From the NCBI GenBank assembly GCA_932294295.1, contig OW028574.1, positions 32,372,145 to 32,436,144 on the forward strand: DNA of 64,000 nt, read 5' to 3'. The stretch's first letter is position 1; every line of letters begins with the position of its first letter. Under the pieces are notes generated by a model. It saw only the letters and a list, made by a program, of their open reading frames with translations, was not told the origin of the DNA and made no database searches. This document shows positions 11,346 to 23,430 of this stretch, one piece after another. The position numbers were made by a program, and so were the translations under genes. The stretch is from Alitta virens. Lineage: Eukaryota > Annelida > Polychaeta > Phyllodocida > Nereididae.

Positions 11346-11578
11346 ATAGACAGCCAGACACGAAAGTGTCTATCTTTTCTTAGTGGAAAGTCCTTGTGTT
11401 GGCTTATGCAAATTTTTAGCCGAACAGGTGAGTAGACATGCATTATGATAGAGTATCGCTATGAATTATTTATTTAATATTTATATTTTTACATACACGA
11501 ACAAGGCTAATTGCGTATTACCTTATTACAATTCGAGGGGCCGAGAGCTAATGCTGATTGGTGCAGCACGTTTATTAA

Positions 11579-12048
11579 AGGGAAACTAAAGGAAATTTGT
11601 ATGTTTATTTTAAAAGTTTTATTATATTAGATGTCAAAGAATATGTTGCAGTGATAGGAAATGTCTTGTACTCGGGTCTGATAGCTGTTTATCTGATAAT
11701 TGCATTTTCTCAAATAGTTCAATGGCAATTACTTGACACTCAGTGAGGTCCGTGACATGCCCCTTAACAAAAGTTCTGAAAGTGCAATTAACACACTGTT
11801 TATAATACCAATGCCGAGCCTCCACATTACTTTGGCTGAAATCTAGGACAACAGTGACGTATTTCCGGTGGGTTCAAAACACAGGGAAAGTGAAAAATGG
11901 CGGCCTCTGTAGTTCACAAAACGGGTGCTAATAAATGCAGGGTATTTCATAACCAGTGAATATATACAAGTTATGAATAACGTGGATGTTTTCTAATGGA
12001 CCAAAGCTAACTGCTGAGAGGTAAAGTGCAAAAGGGGTTAGTTCCCCT
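11579..12048. mobile_element. TTAA-flanked MITE (piggyBac- or Kolobok-like), 470 bp
   Basis: The ends are AGGGAAACTAA (from 11579) and TTAGTTCCCCT (to 12048), a near-perfect terminal inverted pair. Exact TTAA copies lie directly outside at 11575-11578 and 12049-12052. TTAA duplication is typical of piggyBac and Kolobok elements. There is no transposase inside. A related-looking end (TTAA followed by AGGGGCACTAAAC) is seen near 55924 without a matching partner. Confidence 0.75.
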
Positions 12049-12227
12049 TTAATTAAGGCAGTGACTTGCCCTTATTTTATTATTTATTTATTTGTTTGAA
12101 CTCCCTGAGCAGGGAAAAAAGCATAGATACAATAAAATTATAAATGGCAAAAGCTGAGTACATATATAAAATTTTAAATAAAACAATAAAACTTTAAATA
12201 AAACAGTAAACACACTTATATGAACCA

Positions 12228-13262
12228 GTTTAATCTACTGGATTAAACTGGAAAAACTGCCAGCTAATAATATTCTTAAAAAATGTTTAAACGAGCAAAA
12301 AGAGATTAACACTTCTGGTAATAACGCTTGGGTTGCAAAAATTATTCATATACCTAATGAATATTATCCGCAAAGAGACCATTTAAGACTTGCGAATAAA
12401 GAGCTAGAATCCATTATTAAAACATTCAAATCAAAAATTTATGATAAATGTCAGGAAACTATATTAGCTGAAATAAATGATTCCATGTTTCAGCCAAAAC
12501 TTAGAACCTATAAACTCTTCAAGACTGATTATAGACTAGAACCTTATCTCTTATTAAACCTAAGCAGAATAATGTATAATAAAATCTCCAGATTTAGAGT
12601 AAGCTCACATAATTTGCGTATTGAAACAGGTAGACATGAAAATCCCATATTGCCAGTTGAGAGGCTATGCCTAAAATGCAGTATGCATGAAATTGAAGAT
12701 GAAAAACATTGTCTCATAGTATGTCCGCATAATAAACTTAGTCGTGAGGAACTCCTTGAAGGAGCTAATGATTACATAGATAATTTTGAGCAGCTAAAAA
12801 ATGAAGATAGATTTAAGACCATCATGAAACCAAAAGAGCTTGAGTTGTTAAAATCCTTTGGAAAATTTCTGGTAAATGTTGAGCCTAATAAACATTTGAG
12901 TCATCATCCATCGTCTGGCATTAAATATGTTGACCATCATTCTGATGTATACCATATCTTTGATCTTGTATATTTGTGTATACATGTATATACGTTCCTT
13001 TTAATTACCTATGAGTTAGATCATTTGTTATGGAAAATGCTGTACGATTTATATATATAGATATAACAAGATATAACAAGATTGAACTTCACATTGAAAA
13101 CTGTAACAAATCTTTATCGTAGCTGGAACCTAGTTTTATTTACTACTTTTCTATTATTCTTTAATTGTTATTGTATGTCATTTACTTTGTATTTTCTGTT
13201 TACATTGTGACACATATGTCATGAATGACATGAAGCTGTCGAATAATAAAAAAATAAAAAAA
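12228..13262 (+). mobile_element. Non-LTR retrotransposon, C-terminal part and 3' end
   Basis: A + strand frame from about 12238 (WIKLEKLPANN) runs through an open stretch (12485-13060) to a stop. It contains a zinc-binding pattern CLKCSMHEIEDEKHCLIVCP at about 12667-12726, typical of the C-terminus of some non-LTR elements. It continues the protein that stops at about 7785, with only a short stretch missing by eye. The untranslated tail ends in an AATAATAAAAAAATAAAAA run at about 13243-13262. At 12225-12251 an inverted repeat (CCAGTTTAATC, TACTG, GATTAAACTGG) overlaps the junction with the inserted DNA. Confidence 0.78.
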
Positions 13263-14340
13263 TATATATATAATGAACCACACACACACAGGAGCCACTT
13301 AGCCAATCCTTAGTTATAAATTCACATAGAACAATTGGAATGTAAATCAAACTTAAAAAAAAAATATATATATATATATATGTATTTGGTTTTATCTCTA
13401 TAATGATAATTGACTAGTTATTTTGTCCAGAAGCTGTCTAGATGATCGTCTTGTCTAATATCTATAGATATCAGTAGACTTAGAACACACTTTGTACTGT
13501 AGTAGCATTGACATTTTCTGTGCACTGCAGATACTGTAACTACTTTCATACCTCATAATACAGGTCTGGTAACTGCACTAAACAGCATGATTTATAAATC
13601 AAGAAAATTGTCAAGCATTTTCATTATTATCGTAATTGACTTTCACAGCTACGCTCATGTCTATTTGGTTTTCTCTTCACATGCCATCGGCTATCCTAAT
13701 TCTTTACCTATATTCAGAAACTTGACATATTTAATATGGTCATGAAACCTCAATTCTTATAAAAAGTTGATCAAAGAATACATGGGAAAAAGCTACACCC
13801 AATCTGCAGGTGACAGACAGCTCTGCTCTGTCAAACATAATAGCTGATGGGCAGGCATGATGGGCAGGCATGATATCAACGGTCTAACACACTCAACAGG
13901 CAGAACATGTGTTTTGTGCAACAGAAGACATGGTTGTGGTTTAATATATCAACAAACCCTAAAATATCAGACATCTTTCACAGAGCTATATTCAAAATAT
14001 TTTTCTGCAACCTGGACCATTGTTGACATAATAATGGTCTTTGACACCCTCAGTGAGAAATCATTTAAGGCAAAAACACCAGAAAAAAGAACCATCACAG
14101 AACAGAAAATCAGATGGGTTATTTCACAATTCTGGGCCCACTTCTTTAGCCTTGAAGAGAACCAGTTATAAATCAGTTATTAAGCCAAATGAAAGTGCGT
14201 TGTACACCATTATCCAGCCAGCAAAACAGATAACGAAATAAATTTGAGATCGCTTAGACAGTAACCCGTGGTAATAGCCGGATTTTGAGCTGCGGATTTC
14301 AAATTTGTTGAAATCAGGAGGTCCCCTTGTCATACCATTC
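13263..14340. other. No recognised gene
   Basis: AT-rich with a (TA)n run at about 13364-13381. An open frame of 104 codons at 13857-14171 on the + strand has no domain I recognise and no splice or promoter context, so I do not call it a gene. Confidence 0.4.
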
Positions 14341-14356
14341 CTTTAATGTATTAAAA

Positions 14357-14470
14357 GGTCTCGGTTTTCAACTCACCAGGAGCTTTCACCCATCTCTCAT
14401 GGGCTTTTCCTCAGCTGTCTGAACATGCTCAGTTGGTCACAAAGCTCCTGGTGAGTTGAAAAATGAGACC
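14357..14470. repeat. Inverted repeat, about 28-bp arms
   Basis: A core of 20 perfect bp, TTTCAACTCACCAGGAGCTT (14366-14385), pairs with 14442-14461. GGTCTC/GAGACC outside extends the arms with small mismatches. The loop is about 56 nt. Probably a short fold-back transposon. Confidence 0.8.
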
Positions 14471-14922
14471 GTAAGCTTTGTGCTTGGAAATCAAACTATA
14501 ATGAACTTTCAAAGGTCAGGATTAAACATTCATAGTTGGGTTTTTAGACAGTTGTTTTACAATGGTTAGTTAGTTAGGTTAGTGTTATTGTTTAACGCCT
14601 CATCAGCACCTGAGTGGGCTATGTAGAGGCTCTCTAGGGTAAGATTGATTATCTATAGTTGGTAGTAGAAACCAGAAGCATGTAAAAAATCAATGATTGT
14701 CTGCGTTGGATAGCTGGAACAGCTTGTGCAATGCGCACTGTCCTGTTTTAGCCACTGGGGATAGAGGACTTCACCCCAAGTGTTTCCACCCTCGCGGCGT
14801 GGAGGCCTAGGACCTTCGAGGGCGTTTTACAATGGTCTATGTCACATGAGGACTTTGGCAAAAGTTATTTTCAGTTCTGTCCAATTCACTTTTTCACCAC
14901 TAATGTGCTAGGCACTCTAATA

Positions 14923-15281
14923 CAGTCGACCCTCGTTAATCCGAAATTTGTTAAAATCCTGCGCTATCCGAATGAAAATGTGTGGGGATGGATCTACACA
15001 ATGTTAATTCAACTCGTTAAACCGAATCCCACGGCTTCCGAATCTGAACGGTCATTTTGGCCACCAAATACCACTTTTCTATGCATAAGCAATTCATTAG
15101 CGCGAACGTTTGGCAGTTGTACTAAGAGCAATAGGTAGCAATTGATATCATTGTTGGTGTGTGTTTGCCCAATTGGTGTGGTGGTGGTGGATCAGGGCTT
15201 TACGTCCTGTATTTTTGCACCTGATGGGTTAATTATGACATGGCTAGGCACGCAGGTGTTCAGATTAACGTAGGTCGACTG
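14923..15281. mobile_element. pogo/Tigger-like MITE, 359 bp
   Basis: The left end CAGTCGACCCTCGTTAATCC (14923) pairs with the right end ...GATTAACGTAGGTCGACTG (to 15281), with about three mismatches in 20. CAGT...CCTCGTTAATCCG ends are typical of pogo/Tigger-type MITEs. TA precedes the left end, but the right flank is AA, so the target duplication is eroded. No transposase is present; the open frame across it is a chance ORF. Confidence 0.65.
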
Positions 15282-16254
15282 AATACGTGACCAGGTACCA
15301 ACATTCGGAATATAGCCCTTCGGACTAACCTACACCTACGACCTATATTCCGAAAACCTCTGTTTCAACAGGCTTTTTCTGAAAGGCATTGTTACGAGAG
15401 AAAATAATAGTCTGATTTTTATGAGAAACGCCCTCCGGAACGCTGATCAGAACATAGACTGGGAACCCACAAAGTCATTTGTGTCGTCGCTTCGTAATAC
15501 AATTTATTATTCTGTGCTTTCAATTTTGTCTGATTTCAAAATTCAAAGTTTATTATATGACATGGATTGAAACAACTCCGACCTCATTTGCGAATCAGGG
15601 ACACTCTTCATCACGTTGCAATGAATAATTAGCTAAAATGTAAACAAAGTCGATCGAGTAAATTCCTGCATTTACTTATTTGGTAAAATCAATTAGAAGC
15701 ATCTTTCATTTGGATATTGGATCCTACCATCGATGTCTGAAGCTGGATAGCATTTCCATGGAAAAGTGAGACATTTTTTAAGTCCAATCTTCCAGAACAG
15801 TTGCATTTAGGATTATTTTCTTCTGCCATTCCTGTGTATTCAGTTTAAACTGGCGAATTAAAGTACTTAAATTCATGATGATAATCAGCCTCCCAAGGGC
15901 AATAAATCACTTATACTATGAGAGTAGACAACTTAAAACTAATTTAACAAAAACTTAATCCCTTTTAGAATTGATTGTTGTTAGTTGTCTGTCATCAGGT
16001 GGTTGATTTTAAGCAAAAATGTATTGTCTGCAATGAGTGTATCAGAAGCAATAGTACTCCACTGCACATGGATCTTATATTTCACAATGAAATTATTGAT
16101 TGGTCAGGTATGTGGATATATTTTTTTTTCAAAATCATAAAACTAAAAGTCTAAAAAAATATTTTTGATGTAGAACCTGTCCATTATGCAAGTTTGGGTG
16201 GTCTTAATGATGGAATAGTCATTTAAATACCATGTTCAACTTTTTTCCAAATTT

Positions 16255-16770
16255 AGTGGCTAAATAATGAGGTGCTTTTAATAGTGAGGCAGTCTTCATG
16301 AGGCGGTCTTAATAGTGATGTGGTTTTAAAAATGAGGTGGTCTTAATTGTGAGGTGGGCTTAATTATGAACTGGTCTTAATGATGAGTTTCTCTTTATTG
16401 TGACATTGTCTTAAATTGCAGTGTTCTATATTTTGATAATGAAGTGGTTTTAATATTGAAGTGTATCACTAATGAAGTGGTCTAAATAATGAGGTGATCT
16501 TAATTGTGAGTTGGTCTTATATTGAGGTGTTTGTATAGTTGTGAAGTGGTCTAAATTGTGAGGTGATCTTATATTAAGGTGGTCTTAATTGTGAAGTGGT
16601 CTTATATTGAGGTGTTCTTATGGCAGTGATGTGGTTTTGATAATGAAGTGGTCCTTATAGTGTACGTCTCACAAGTGAAGTGGTCTAAATAGTGAGGTGT
16701 TCTTAATTGTGAGTAGGTCTTATATTGAGGTGTTCTTATAGTTATGATGTGTGTTAATAGTAAAGCGGTC
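16255..16770. repeat. GAGGTGGTCTTAATNGTGAGGT minisatellite
   Basis: About 20 degenerate units around GTGGTCTTAATTGTGAGGTG, unit length roughly 18-25 bp and irregular. Not coding. Confidence 0.8.
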
Positions 16771-17703
16771 TTAAGATTGTTAAATGTTGCCTTTTTTTTT
16801 CAATTACATAACTGTTACAAAGATTCGTTTTTGTTTGCTCTAGTTGTCACAAATCATTCAGTGTTTGACTTGTTTATCACTCCCTGGTTATCACTGAAGC
16901 GGAAAACACTATCAGCCTGTTTAACTGATATTGTCACCGGCAAATACTGCCTTCTGATTGGCTGAGGAGGGTCTCCGATGGTATTAGCTCAGTTAATCAG
17001 CATAGCCTGTGTTATTCAATGTAGTTGATGGACTTGCCAAAAATAAACTGGTCTGCATTGTGTGGAATGTCCACAGTCCTCATGCAGTAGATCGAGTTTC
17101 ACTGTGTATAGGCCTATATTGTGTCTATGATGTATGTCCACAATGTATATATCCATGACATTAGTAGATGAATACAGTATCATTATGGACAGTCAGAGTA
17201 TGCTTGACAATACCTGCCTATTATCACAGTGTGTCATAATAATGCAAATAAAAACACAAAATCTCATTATTCGATTAGTAAGAAATTATTCCCCTGTGTC
17301 CATCATACGGCGGAAATAGGGTGCAGGAAGACAGGAAATTATAGAAAATTATTAAAAACGAGATGTGATAATTAAGATTGTATTCTATTTTTCATATGCT
17401 GTACGCAAAATGTCACGTATTGGTGTTTGGTTTCCATGACGACTGAGTTTCTTAAGTGTAAGCACATTGAGAACTATGAAGACTATTTATTCGAAACTTG
17501 GGTGTTGTTATACAGTGTATTAGCAATTATACAATGGTTACATGTGAGACATGAAGATATGTACACGCGAAAATATCCTAGGATTACATCAGTTGGCTAG
17601 AAATACCTGCACTCGCTAAATTCATTATATCAAGCATGACGCTTGCGACGTTGCTGAGGTCCCGTCCACTTTGTGGCTGCCTGCCAATCCCAGTGCAGCA
17701 TGG

Positions 17704-17735
17704 CTCATATACAATGGCTAACTGTTGTATATGAG
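17704..17735. repeat. Short perfect hairpin
   Basis: CTCATATACAA (17704-17714) and TTGTATATGAG (17725-17735) are 11-bp exact inverted arms with a 10-nt loop. No function is apparent. It lies about 0.3 kb beyond the TMEM179 stop codon on the 3' side. Confidence 0.7.
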
Positions 17736-18045
17736 GATTATACAAAAGCATACATAATGCTAAATTGCCCTGGTGAGGGATACAAAGGAGTTTGCTTCAT
17801 AGCACTGATTCTATAATTTTTATTTTTGATAACTTAAATTTACCTTGTGGTAATGATGTAGCTTTCCAAAAAAATTTTTTGGATATGATATCATCATTAG
17901 CATATATATATGGGGGGGGGGAAGGGGGCTGTTAGGTTTATGGGAAATAAATAATCATGAATGTGTGTAAGACTTTTGCTCATAACAATTGTGCTTGGAA
18001 ATACGCGCATTTATGAATGTTCCATGTTGTCTTGTGCAAGTTTTA

Positions 18046-18289
18046 TTAAAATCCTGTTGAGTTGAGAGCCGCTGAAGTTGTGGGGTTAACAGCCTGGCGA
18101 TAAAATTGTCTCCCAAAAGCTTGTTGCATCCAAAAGAAGCAAATAAAAGCAGTTTGGCACAACCAGACGGCAAACAACAGCCATGAACTGACTAAAACCA
18201 TGAGGAGGCAAGCGTAGAAGCTGGAGCTGGAGATTCGATCATCACTCCACTTGATGTCAGAGTTCTTGAAAGACTGGGCCTCACTGCAC
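18046..18289 (-). CDS. TMEM179: TMEM179-like protein, exon 4 (last coding exon)
   Basis: The acceptor TTTATTTGTTCAG precedes base 18289. The exon completes an Arg codon split after two bases and runs 81 further codons to TAA at 18046-18048. It begins CSEAQSFKNSDIKWSDDRIS, then a hydrophobic stretch FYACLLMVLVSSWLLFAVWL (fourth membrane segment), then a polar tail. A TTTATT on the + strand at 17819-17824 would be a poly(A) signal about 220 nt downstream; this is tentative. Confidence 0.85.
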
Positions 18290-19606
18290 CTGAACAAATA
18301 AAATACAGCAAGTTTTAGTGCCTTTCACCTCCATATAAGCCAGAAAATGTTTGGGGGAAGTCTTCTTTTTTTTTTAACCCATTAAAAAAGTGTACATAAT
18401 AAATACATTTTCGATTTACAAACTGGTGACTGGTCACAAAATATGATACAGCACAACGCATATTTTATGTTCAGTATTTTACAAGGTAGACTGAGCTATG
18501 CTACTATATATTTATACTGCACTATAAGCATTTTTATATATTGTGATCTATGTGCTTTTACACTCATGTACATAACTGTGCACGATGCCTTGTTATATAT
18601 ACTCCTAATTCAAATGTTGTACTTAAATTAAAATTGTGATAATGAACAGTATTAACTGCAGTAATATATGTATTTAGGGTTACTGTATACATGTGATATA
18701 TGTCTATATATATATTTTTTTTTAACAAATGTATGTAAACGAAACTTAATGCTCATATTACCATGCTATTGTTCAGCAACTGGGACCATGGATGTATAGA
18801 TAATCGATAATGTATACCTTTAACTTTTTTACCATGTATATATATATATTGAATATAAAATAGTGAGTAGAAGTAGACTTAGTACACATTTTTATCTGTT
18901 GTTTTTGACAAATATATAAAAGCATATATATATATAATATGGTGTGGTGGCATTAACAATAAATAAATTTAATTATTCCCCAATTGCAGCCACATCACTT
19001 GAAATACCGGGTGATACGGGCTGGGTGATCTGCATTTCATACCACATGGAATAAGGTTCATGTAATGCCCAAATAAGGAAACTCAAGACGTTGCTATTTC
19101 CAAATAAGGACAAACCGCGTATGGCCGAAAAAATTTGCGCGCGACTACAGTTGATTTGACAGACTAAAACAAATCTTATATCATAAGAATAAACTACTTT
19201 ATGTACATAACTAAGTTGAAATTGGTGAAAATTGGACTAAGATTGCATTCATCAGTGTTCAGAACCAGGATTTGTTCGTCGTACATTTTTTCCAATAACT
19301 TCGTCAATTTTCATCCAAAATTAAACATTTCCAAATACGTAATACTTAGTCTAAGAATACTATTTATAATTAGTGACTACCAGTATGAGTGCTTTTGCGT
19401 TAATAGTTTTAAAGAATTCTTGGTGAGTCATACTTTAATTTTTTTATTTTTTTTGGGTTGTCTGAATAGTTAATTGTTCTTAATTAAGTGGGCTGGTTCG
19501 AACTACAGCGCACCTGAAGTTATTATGCAAAAATGATTATTGTTAATATCTTCTGAGTGGGTCGTCCGAATCAGTCAAAAATGAAACACGTCAAACACCT
19601 GCAAGA

Positions 19607-20006
19607 TAGTGTAGCAGCATTGCGCTCGACTCCCAATCCCAGGGCCTGGGTTCGAGCCTTGGCCGCTGCACTTTCTGTTTGTGGCCTTTGGCAAGTCATT
19701 TACCTGGCTGGAGATAACTACAATGGATTAAGAAAGATGGATGGATCAAGAAAGATGTAGATGAAGCTTGCTGGACCACGAAAGATGGAACAGCTACCCA
19801 GGACCTGCGCTAAAATTGCATGTAACTCCCCAGGGAGCAGAGATGGAGAGCCAGTGGAGCCACCATGTGTAAATTTATATGGTGGTAATTAAAGATATTG
19901 ACAATTTCAGTTACCTGATTGTAAAGTGCCGCTGAATGTGCAGACTGCATACATGTGAGCGCTAAATAAATGTAACAGTAATAATAAAAATAGTAATCAT
20001 AATAAA
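19607..20006 (+). mobile_element. tRNA-derived SINE with V/Deu-like 3' tail
   Basis: The head resembles a tRNA with polymerase III boxes: an A-box-like TAGCAGCATTGCGC at about 19613 and a B box GGTTCGAGCC at 19649-19658. The tail carries TGTAAAGTGCCGCTGAA and GAGCGCTAAATAAATGTAA (about 19919-19975), similar to the conserved L2-type 3' end of V- and Deu-SINEs, then an AATAATAAAAATAG-type terminus. It is too diverged and extended to be a tRNA gene. Start and end are approximate. Confidence 0.75.
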
Positions 20007-20832
20007 GATTACCTTCTGCAAGTTTGCAGCTCTTCGAAGGGATGTTACAAACAAATATGTGAAAAATGGCTGTCTGATGTTATTATGCAAGACATGCTTT
20101 ATTGCCTGAATAATCAAAATTGTAAAACCTTGTGCAAGATTTATAACCAGAAACATCATTTTAGAGTCTCTAGAAACAAATATATCACTGACAAATGTTT
20201 ATTTTTTCGGTATTCTTAATAAAATTTATTTAAAAATCTTGTATAAAGCAGCATGAGCTTTCAGAATTTGCTGTCGTTTTTTACCTTTGACCTTGATCTT
20301 GAACGTCAAACATTTTGGATCATAGTACTGAAATGTTGTCGATTAATTAATTCATCGATTGTTGTCGATTAATTAATTCATCGATTGTAAATTGATTTTT
20401 CAGTCTCATTAAATAAATAGATCTAGTTAGAGATAGGCACTGGCTGATCAAAGATTCAATGGCTGATTTTAGATTTCTGGCATTTACACTGGGAAGAAAA
20501 AACGTGTTCATTGATTTTAATGTAACCCGAATAACTATGCTTTCTATTCCATTTTCATTTATTGCAATATCAGTTCTATTTTATGAGGTAATGTTTGAGG
20601 TACATAACACAAAATTCCAGCACCACGGGTGTTTCTGTCCTGTCTATGATTGGTAAAATCTTCGTCTGAGAACTGACCACTGGTGAAAGAGGAATCAATT
20701 TTAATCTGACACAAAATTTTTTATACTGTTGATATTCAGATTAGAAAATACATTTTTAGCATTTTTCTTACAAAATAACCTTATTCTGCATGAGGTGTGT
20801 TACTACTGGATAAATCATTACTTTTTGAAAAT

Positions 20833-21530
20833 CTAATATATTTTAATTGACAATTGAACTATCGGATCATTACAAGCTCCAGTTATATTTGAACTAGCTT
20901 CAGATGCCTCACATTCGTCAGTAACATGACAAACATTAAAATCATTTTGAAAGTTAATAAAATCATCATTTCCATTGTAAACACTTTCATTATATACAGT
21001 ATGTACATTTGATAAAGTCCCAGATCTGGCCTGGCCATCATGGCTGTTCAAAATAGGCTCCAAATAGGCAGGGTTGCGACTGACGTGCGGACAGAACTTC
21101 TTCTTGTGGCCGCTGCTATGGTAGTTGTAGCACTGAAGAGGCTGCTTGTGTCTCCAGGTGTTGATATTGTGAGTCATTTTGCCATAATTGAAGCGTCACA
21201 GTTGTTGGTTTTGTGATCTTGGGATGGAGATGCCTTGCTGGTTACGTGTGGGTGGGACGAGCGGACTGGGGTGAAGTGGCTATGGTGAGCAGGTTTGCTG
21301 GTCAGTTTGGCTCTGAGGGTCATGAGAAGTCTTCCGCGTGTGTTCATTCCTTTGCCATCAGAGCATTTACCCCAGTTTGGATCAGTGGGGTTTTCAATCA
21401 GAAAAATATCTTTGGATTTGATTAGGGCGTTGTAGAATGGGGGGCTTTGACGAGCTTTTACTTTCAAGATCTCTCAGTTTGCTCCTTGTTTGAGATCGTG
21501 CCATCTAGATGTTGTGATGACCTTGGCTCC
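20833..21530 (-). pseudogene. NADAR-domain plus zinc-knuckle ORF relic
   Basis: Reading on the - strand, 21530-21303 resembles the C-terminal half of a NADAR (YbiA-like) domain: TTSRWHDLKQGAN, then NPTDPNWGKCSDGKGMN and GRLLMTLRAKL. NADAR proteins act on ADP-ribose or riboflavin intermediates as N-glycosidase-type enzymes. A TGA (21474-21476) interrupts this frame. After a Pro/Ser/His-rich stretch, a new frame starting at 21177 overlaps the previous stop by four bases (ATGA). It encodes CYNYHSSGHKKKFC (21132-21091), a CX2CX4HX4C zinc knuckle whose second Cys is Tyr. The N-terminal half of NADAR is missing. The knuckle suggests a retroelement gag/ORF1-like protein. NADAR assignment is by motif recognition only. 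Confidence 0.6.
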
Positions 21531-21599
21531 TGTTTTCTTAACCTGTAGTAGATTGAGGAAATCTATGTAAAATGGACGAAAGCTCTTGTAAGTAGACCA

Positions 21600-21990
21600 A
21601 CATGTAGACCTTTGATAAATATACACTCTACTCAGATCTTGTAGCAGTCCATCATCTGCAAATAGTTTGATACTGGGTATTGTGCCTTCCGCAATGCCGT
21701 CAATATATATCAAGAACATGATAGGCCCGAGCACTGTTCCCTGTGGTACACCTGACTTGACGTTCCCATGACTAGACTTTTTCACTGTGACTATCCAGAA
21801 CTACTCACTGCGTCCGTCCAACCAGCCAGTCTCTGAGCCACCATTTCTCTGATTCCATATTACTCTTCTTTCCTCAACAAGCGTTGGTCAGCCACAATAT
21901 CCAACAATACTAAGTCTTGCCTTGGCATGATTGGTCTGTAAATCCTTTTGTTTAGGACCTAAGATCCCACTCAAGAGACTAATTTTTGTA
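21600..21990 (-). pseudogene. Non-LTR reverse transcriptase fragment
   Basis: SGVPQGTVLGPIMFLIYIDG and the catalytic FADD box (21651-21662) are typical of CR1/Jockey-like RT. Upstream on the - strand, WLVGRTQ and VVLDSHSE appear in another frame, broken by a stop. Similarity ends just after FADD, and the NADAR-like segment follows in the same open frame, so two unrelated pieces have become adjacent. Confidence 0.8.
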
Positions 21991-22485
21991 CAGCCCTGCT
22001 ATTCTTAACCCTCAGCGATCATATTGATTTTATTTACCTCATAAAAGGCAGTCAAAATATACAAATGGGATAAGAATTTAAAAGACCTAAGGTTTAATGT
22101 TTAAAGTCATACAAGAAAGGCATGGTAAGTTTGCAGACCATAGGTGAACTCCATGTACTGCATGTAGCTTAATGGAGGCAAGAATAGAATATCAGTAAAA
22201 AGGTATCTATATTATTATCAAAGTAGCTCAAAAAACCTCTCACACAGCTGTGTGCTTTCTATTGATTTGGAATTTGCTTGATATTATCAATTGTGAATGT
22301 CATGGATGGACAAGAGTAACATACAAAAGATAATATAACGTCTAGTTGCTGAACTGCATACTTTTGTGAAAGAGGTTTTGAACAATGTTGATGGCGTTTG
22401 TGTACTATGTGACCATTCGCTGAGGGTATGCTACCACAAAATCTATGTTTTATGAACTTTATTGAACATCAATGGATTTTTATAC

Positions 22486-22635
22486 CTCTGCAAAGGAGTT
22501 CCCCTTGTTAGGCTGTCGCACCATTCATGGACGCCGACTGTAAACAAACAGGCGGAAATGAGCAACAGCAGCGCCACCATAGCGTTGACGCATGCGTAGA
22601 CAGCTAACAGGATGATATTCATGCATCCAGCCATA
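22486..22635 (-). CDS. TMEM179: TMEM179-like protein, exon 3
   Basis: 150 bp between the acceptor ATGTCATTTCAG and the donor GTATAA. Both boundaries leave two bases of a codon, so the frame is kept from exon 2 to exon 4. It encodes MNIILLAVYACVNAMVALLL (third membrane segment, running on into LISACLFTVG) and then VHEWCDSL, the position of the conserved WCDT/S of TMEM179. Confidence 0.85.
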
Positions 22636-22894
22636 CTGAAATGACATAACATGGGTCATTAATGCATTTTGATGACATTGGGTGAGGTTAGTTTAAAATG
22701 TGGAATGGAAATAGGCCTAACTATTCCTAAGAAATTAAGGAAATGAAAGAAATGGAAATGAAGGAAGACAAAAAATATAAAGAAATGCGAAATACATTGA
22801 ATGAATGAATGAATGTGTGAATGAATACAGAAAACATAGGCTGCTCTGTGGCAGCGAATCCCACATAATACACAGGCACTAATGAGTATCCGTC

Positions 22895-23430
22895 CGATGG
22901 ACGGGTGGACAGGCGGGGACGAAATACTTTTGGTGCCCTTACCCTAATGAAATTTTATGTAGTAATACTCTATATGCCGTTTGGGCCTTTTGGTCATCAC
23001 ATTGCCTAGTAGTGCTGTTTGATAGTAACATTGAATTATGTCAGTTATGTTTTACAAAATTTGGAATATAAAAAAAAATTCTAGAGTATTTACGACCATG
23101 ACACCCCCCATACACTATTTTAGACATATTATTATGACAAAGTTTTAAGCATGTAGGTGCAGTAGTGTCAGACTTCTGCTCCGGAAACGAAAAACAATAT
23201 TTTTTTCTATTATTTCCGAAATTTTGTAAAACATAGCCAAAATATGTCAATGTGACTATCAAAAGGCACCACTAGGCTATATAGGACATTACTGTACAAC
23301 ATTTTGTACGGGTAAGTCCATTAGTGTTTGAGTTTTGCTCCGGAAATGAAAGTGTTACGCCTGCCTACCTACCCTCCAGTCTGTCCGCCCGTCGGACGGA
23401 CATAGATGACAACAAAAACCTTTTTCGAAC
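22895..23430. repeat. Dispersed 'GGAGCAGAACTC' repeat, inverted pair of copies
   Basis: 22930-23040 reads in + orientation (CCCTAATGAAATT, AATACTCTATAT) and 23085-23430 in - orientation (GTGCAGTAGTGTCAGACTTC, GTCAATGTGACTATCAAAAG, GTTTTGCTCCGGAAATG). Copies of the same unit lie at about 24300-24540 (-), 24750-25040 (-), 25660-25960 (+), 26265-26400 (+), 30010-30300 (+), 30520-30790 (+) and 42165-42570 (+). The unit repeats the phrase GGAGCAGAACTC..CACTA.TGCAC twice, about 150-180 bp apart. No coding capacity is seen. Confidence 0.8.

Larger units (their letters stand above)
18290..22485 (-). other. TMEM179 intron 3 (4.2 kb)
   Basis: Bounded by donor GTATAA and acceptor TTTGTTCAG. It contains a SINE, a 25-bp direct duplication (TTGTCGATTAATTAATTCAT unit at about 20336-20387), a NADAR/zinc-knuckle ORF relic and an RT scrap. 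The first 1.2 kb (18300-19550) is AT-rich with (TA)n and no recognised gene. Confidence 0.7.

Noticed and set aside
13857..14171. 104-codon + strand open frame as a host gene
   Set aside because: No recognisable domain, no splice sites or promoter, and the start contains a short direct duplication (ATGGGCAGGCATG); probably chance.
16255..16770. Possible CRISPR-like array of regularly spaced units
   Set aside because: Units are irregular, degenerate and directly adjoining with no unique spacers, and the genome is eukaryotic.
19600..19680. tRNA-like sequence with A and B boxes
   Set aside because: It cannot be folded by eye into a proper cloverleaf and continues into a V/Deu-like tail, so it is the head of a SINE rather than a tRNA gene.
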